DNA of 5,171 nt from an uncultured Treponema sp. (GTDB lineage: Bacteria > Spirochaetota > Spirochaetia > Treponematales > Treponemataceae), in contig CAJOQA010000016.1 of assembly GCA_905236465.1 (NCBI GenBank), forward strand, positions 1-5,171, given 5' to 3'. The stretch's first letter is position 1; each line of letters opens with the position of its first letter. A program made the translations under genes and the position numbers. This document shows positions 5,009-5,171 of this stretch, in pieces. The notes under the pieces are model-generated. The model worked only from the letters and a program-made list of their open reading frames with translations, did no database searches and had not been told where the DNA came from.

Positions 5009-5171
5009 ATGAAAAGAACATGGAAAAGCATAGCGCTTCTGGCGCAGATAGCCCTAATCGCAACACTCTTTATAGCTTGCCCTAGTGATGACAAGGAAGA
5101 TACTGAAGATTATGTAGGAACATATCTAAGCGAAGAACACTTGGACAAAAACGGAAATGTTAGCTTTGAAA
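5009..5171 (+). CDS. Lipoprotein, N-terminal part (runs off the window)
   Basis: The first 54 codons are present with no stop. GGAGG (4996-5000) lies 8 bases before the ATG, an ideal ribosome binding site. The protein starts MKRTWKSIALLAQIALIATL, a basic and then hydrophobic lipoprotein signal peptide, followed by FIAC. The relaxed lipobox LFIAC puts the lipidated cysteine at residue 24, as often seen in spirochaetes. The mature protein opens with an acidic tether, PSDDKEDTEDYVGTYLSEEH. It should be membrane-anchored by lipid. No function can be assigned from this fragment. Confidence 0.85.
   Translation, partial: MKRTWKSIALLAQIALIATLFIACPSDDKEDTEDYVGTYLSEEHLDKNGNVSFE

Noticed and set aside
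1..5171. CRISPR array, tRNA or rRNA genes
   Set aside because: No regularly spaced direct repeats and no tRNA- or rRNA-like segments were seen on either strand.

Overview
The window is AT-rich DNA that looks like a spirochaete, most likely a Treponema. The clues are a lipoprotein with a relaxed spirochaetal lipobox, a secreted hypothetical protein of a style common in treponemes, and AT-rich codon use. No rRNA or other decisive marker is present, so the genus is an inference.

Layout. (1) Bases 1-1838, minus strand: a DUF4007 protein (N-terminal part only) follows, after a 3-base gap, a DndC/SspD-like PP-loop protein with PAPS-reductase, cysteine-cluster and ferredoxin regions. Together they look like part of a DNA phosphorothioation (Ssp/Dnd-type) module. 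(2) Bases 1822-2110: a short segment bounded by a perfect 18-bp inverted repeat. It carries an extended -10 promoter, a leader with a MITE-like repeat, a strong ribosome binding site, an ATG and 12 codons. (3) Bases 2058-3163, plus strand: a 27-codon ORF overlapping (ATGA) an HNH endonuclease gene. (4) Bases 3167-3811, minus strand: a serine recombinase of the Mpi/DNA-invertase type. (5) Bases 3849-4826, minus strand: a secreted hypothetical protein. (6) Bases 4855-5008: a divergent intergenic region with three consecutive hairpins. (7) Bases 5009-5171, plus strand: the start of a lipoprotein gene.

Main result. The segment between the inverted repeats appears to be a phase-variable expression switch. 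As read here, the PP-loop gene has no usable start: its frame runs back into a TAG at 1842-1844. The promoter, RBS and ATG in the segment instead point right, toward the HNH gene. Inverting the segment across the repeats would join the same ATG and first 12 codons, in frame, to the PP-loop gene. This restores an intact 574-residue protein with a complete N-terminal zinc ribbon and removes the promoter from the HNH gene. The repeat contains AAACGTTCCT, close to the site remembered for the Bacteroides invertase Mpi, and a recombinase of that type lies about 1 kb away. I infer a self-contained system that alternates between expressing phosphorothioation genes and expressing an HNH nuclease. The reading frames and repeats are directly visible; the biochemical roles and the flipping itself are inference.
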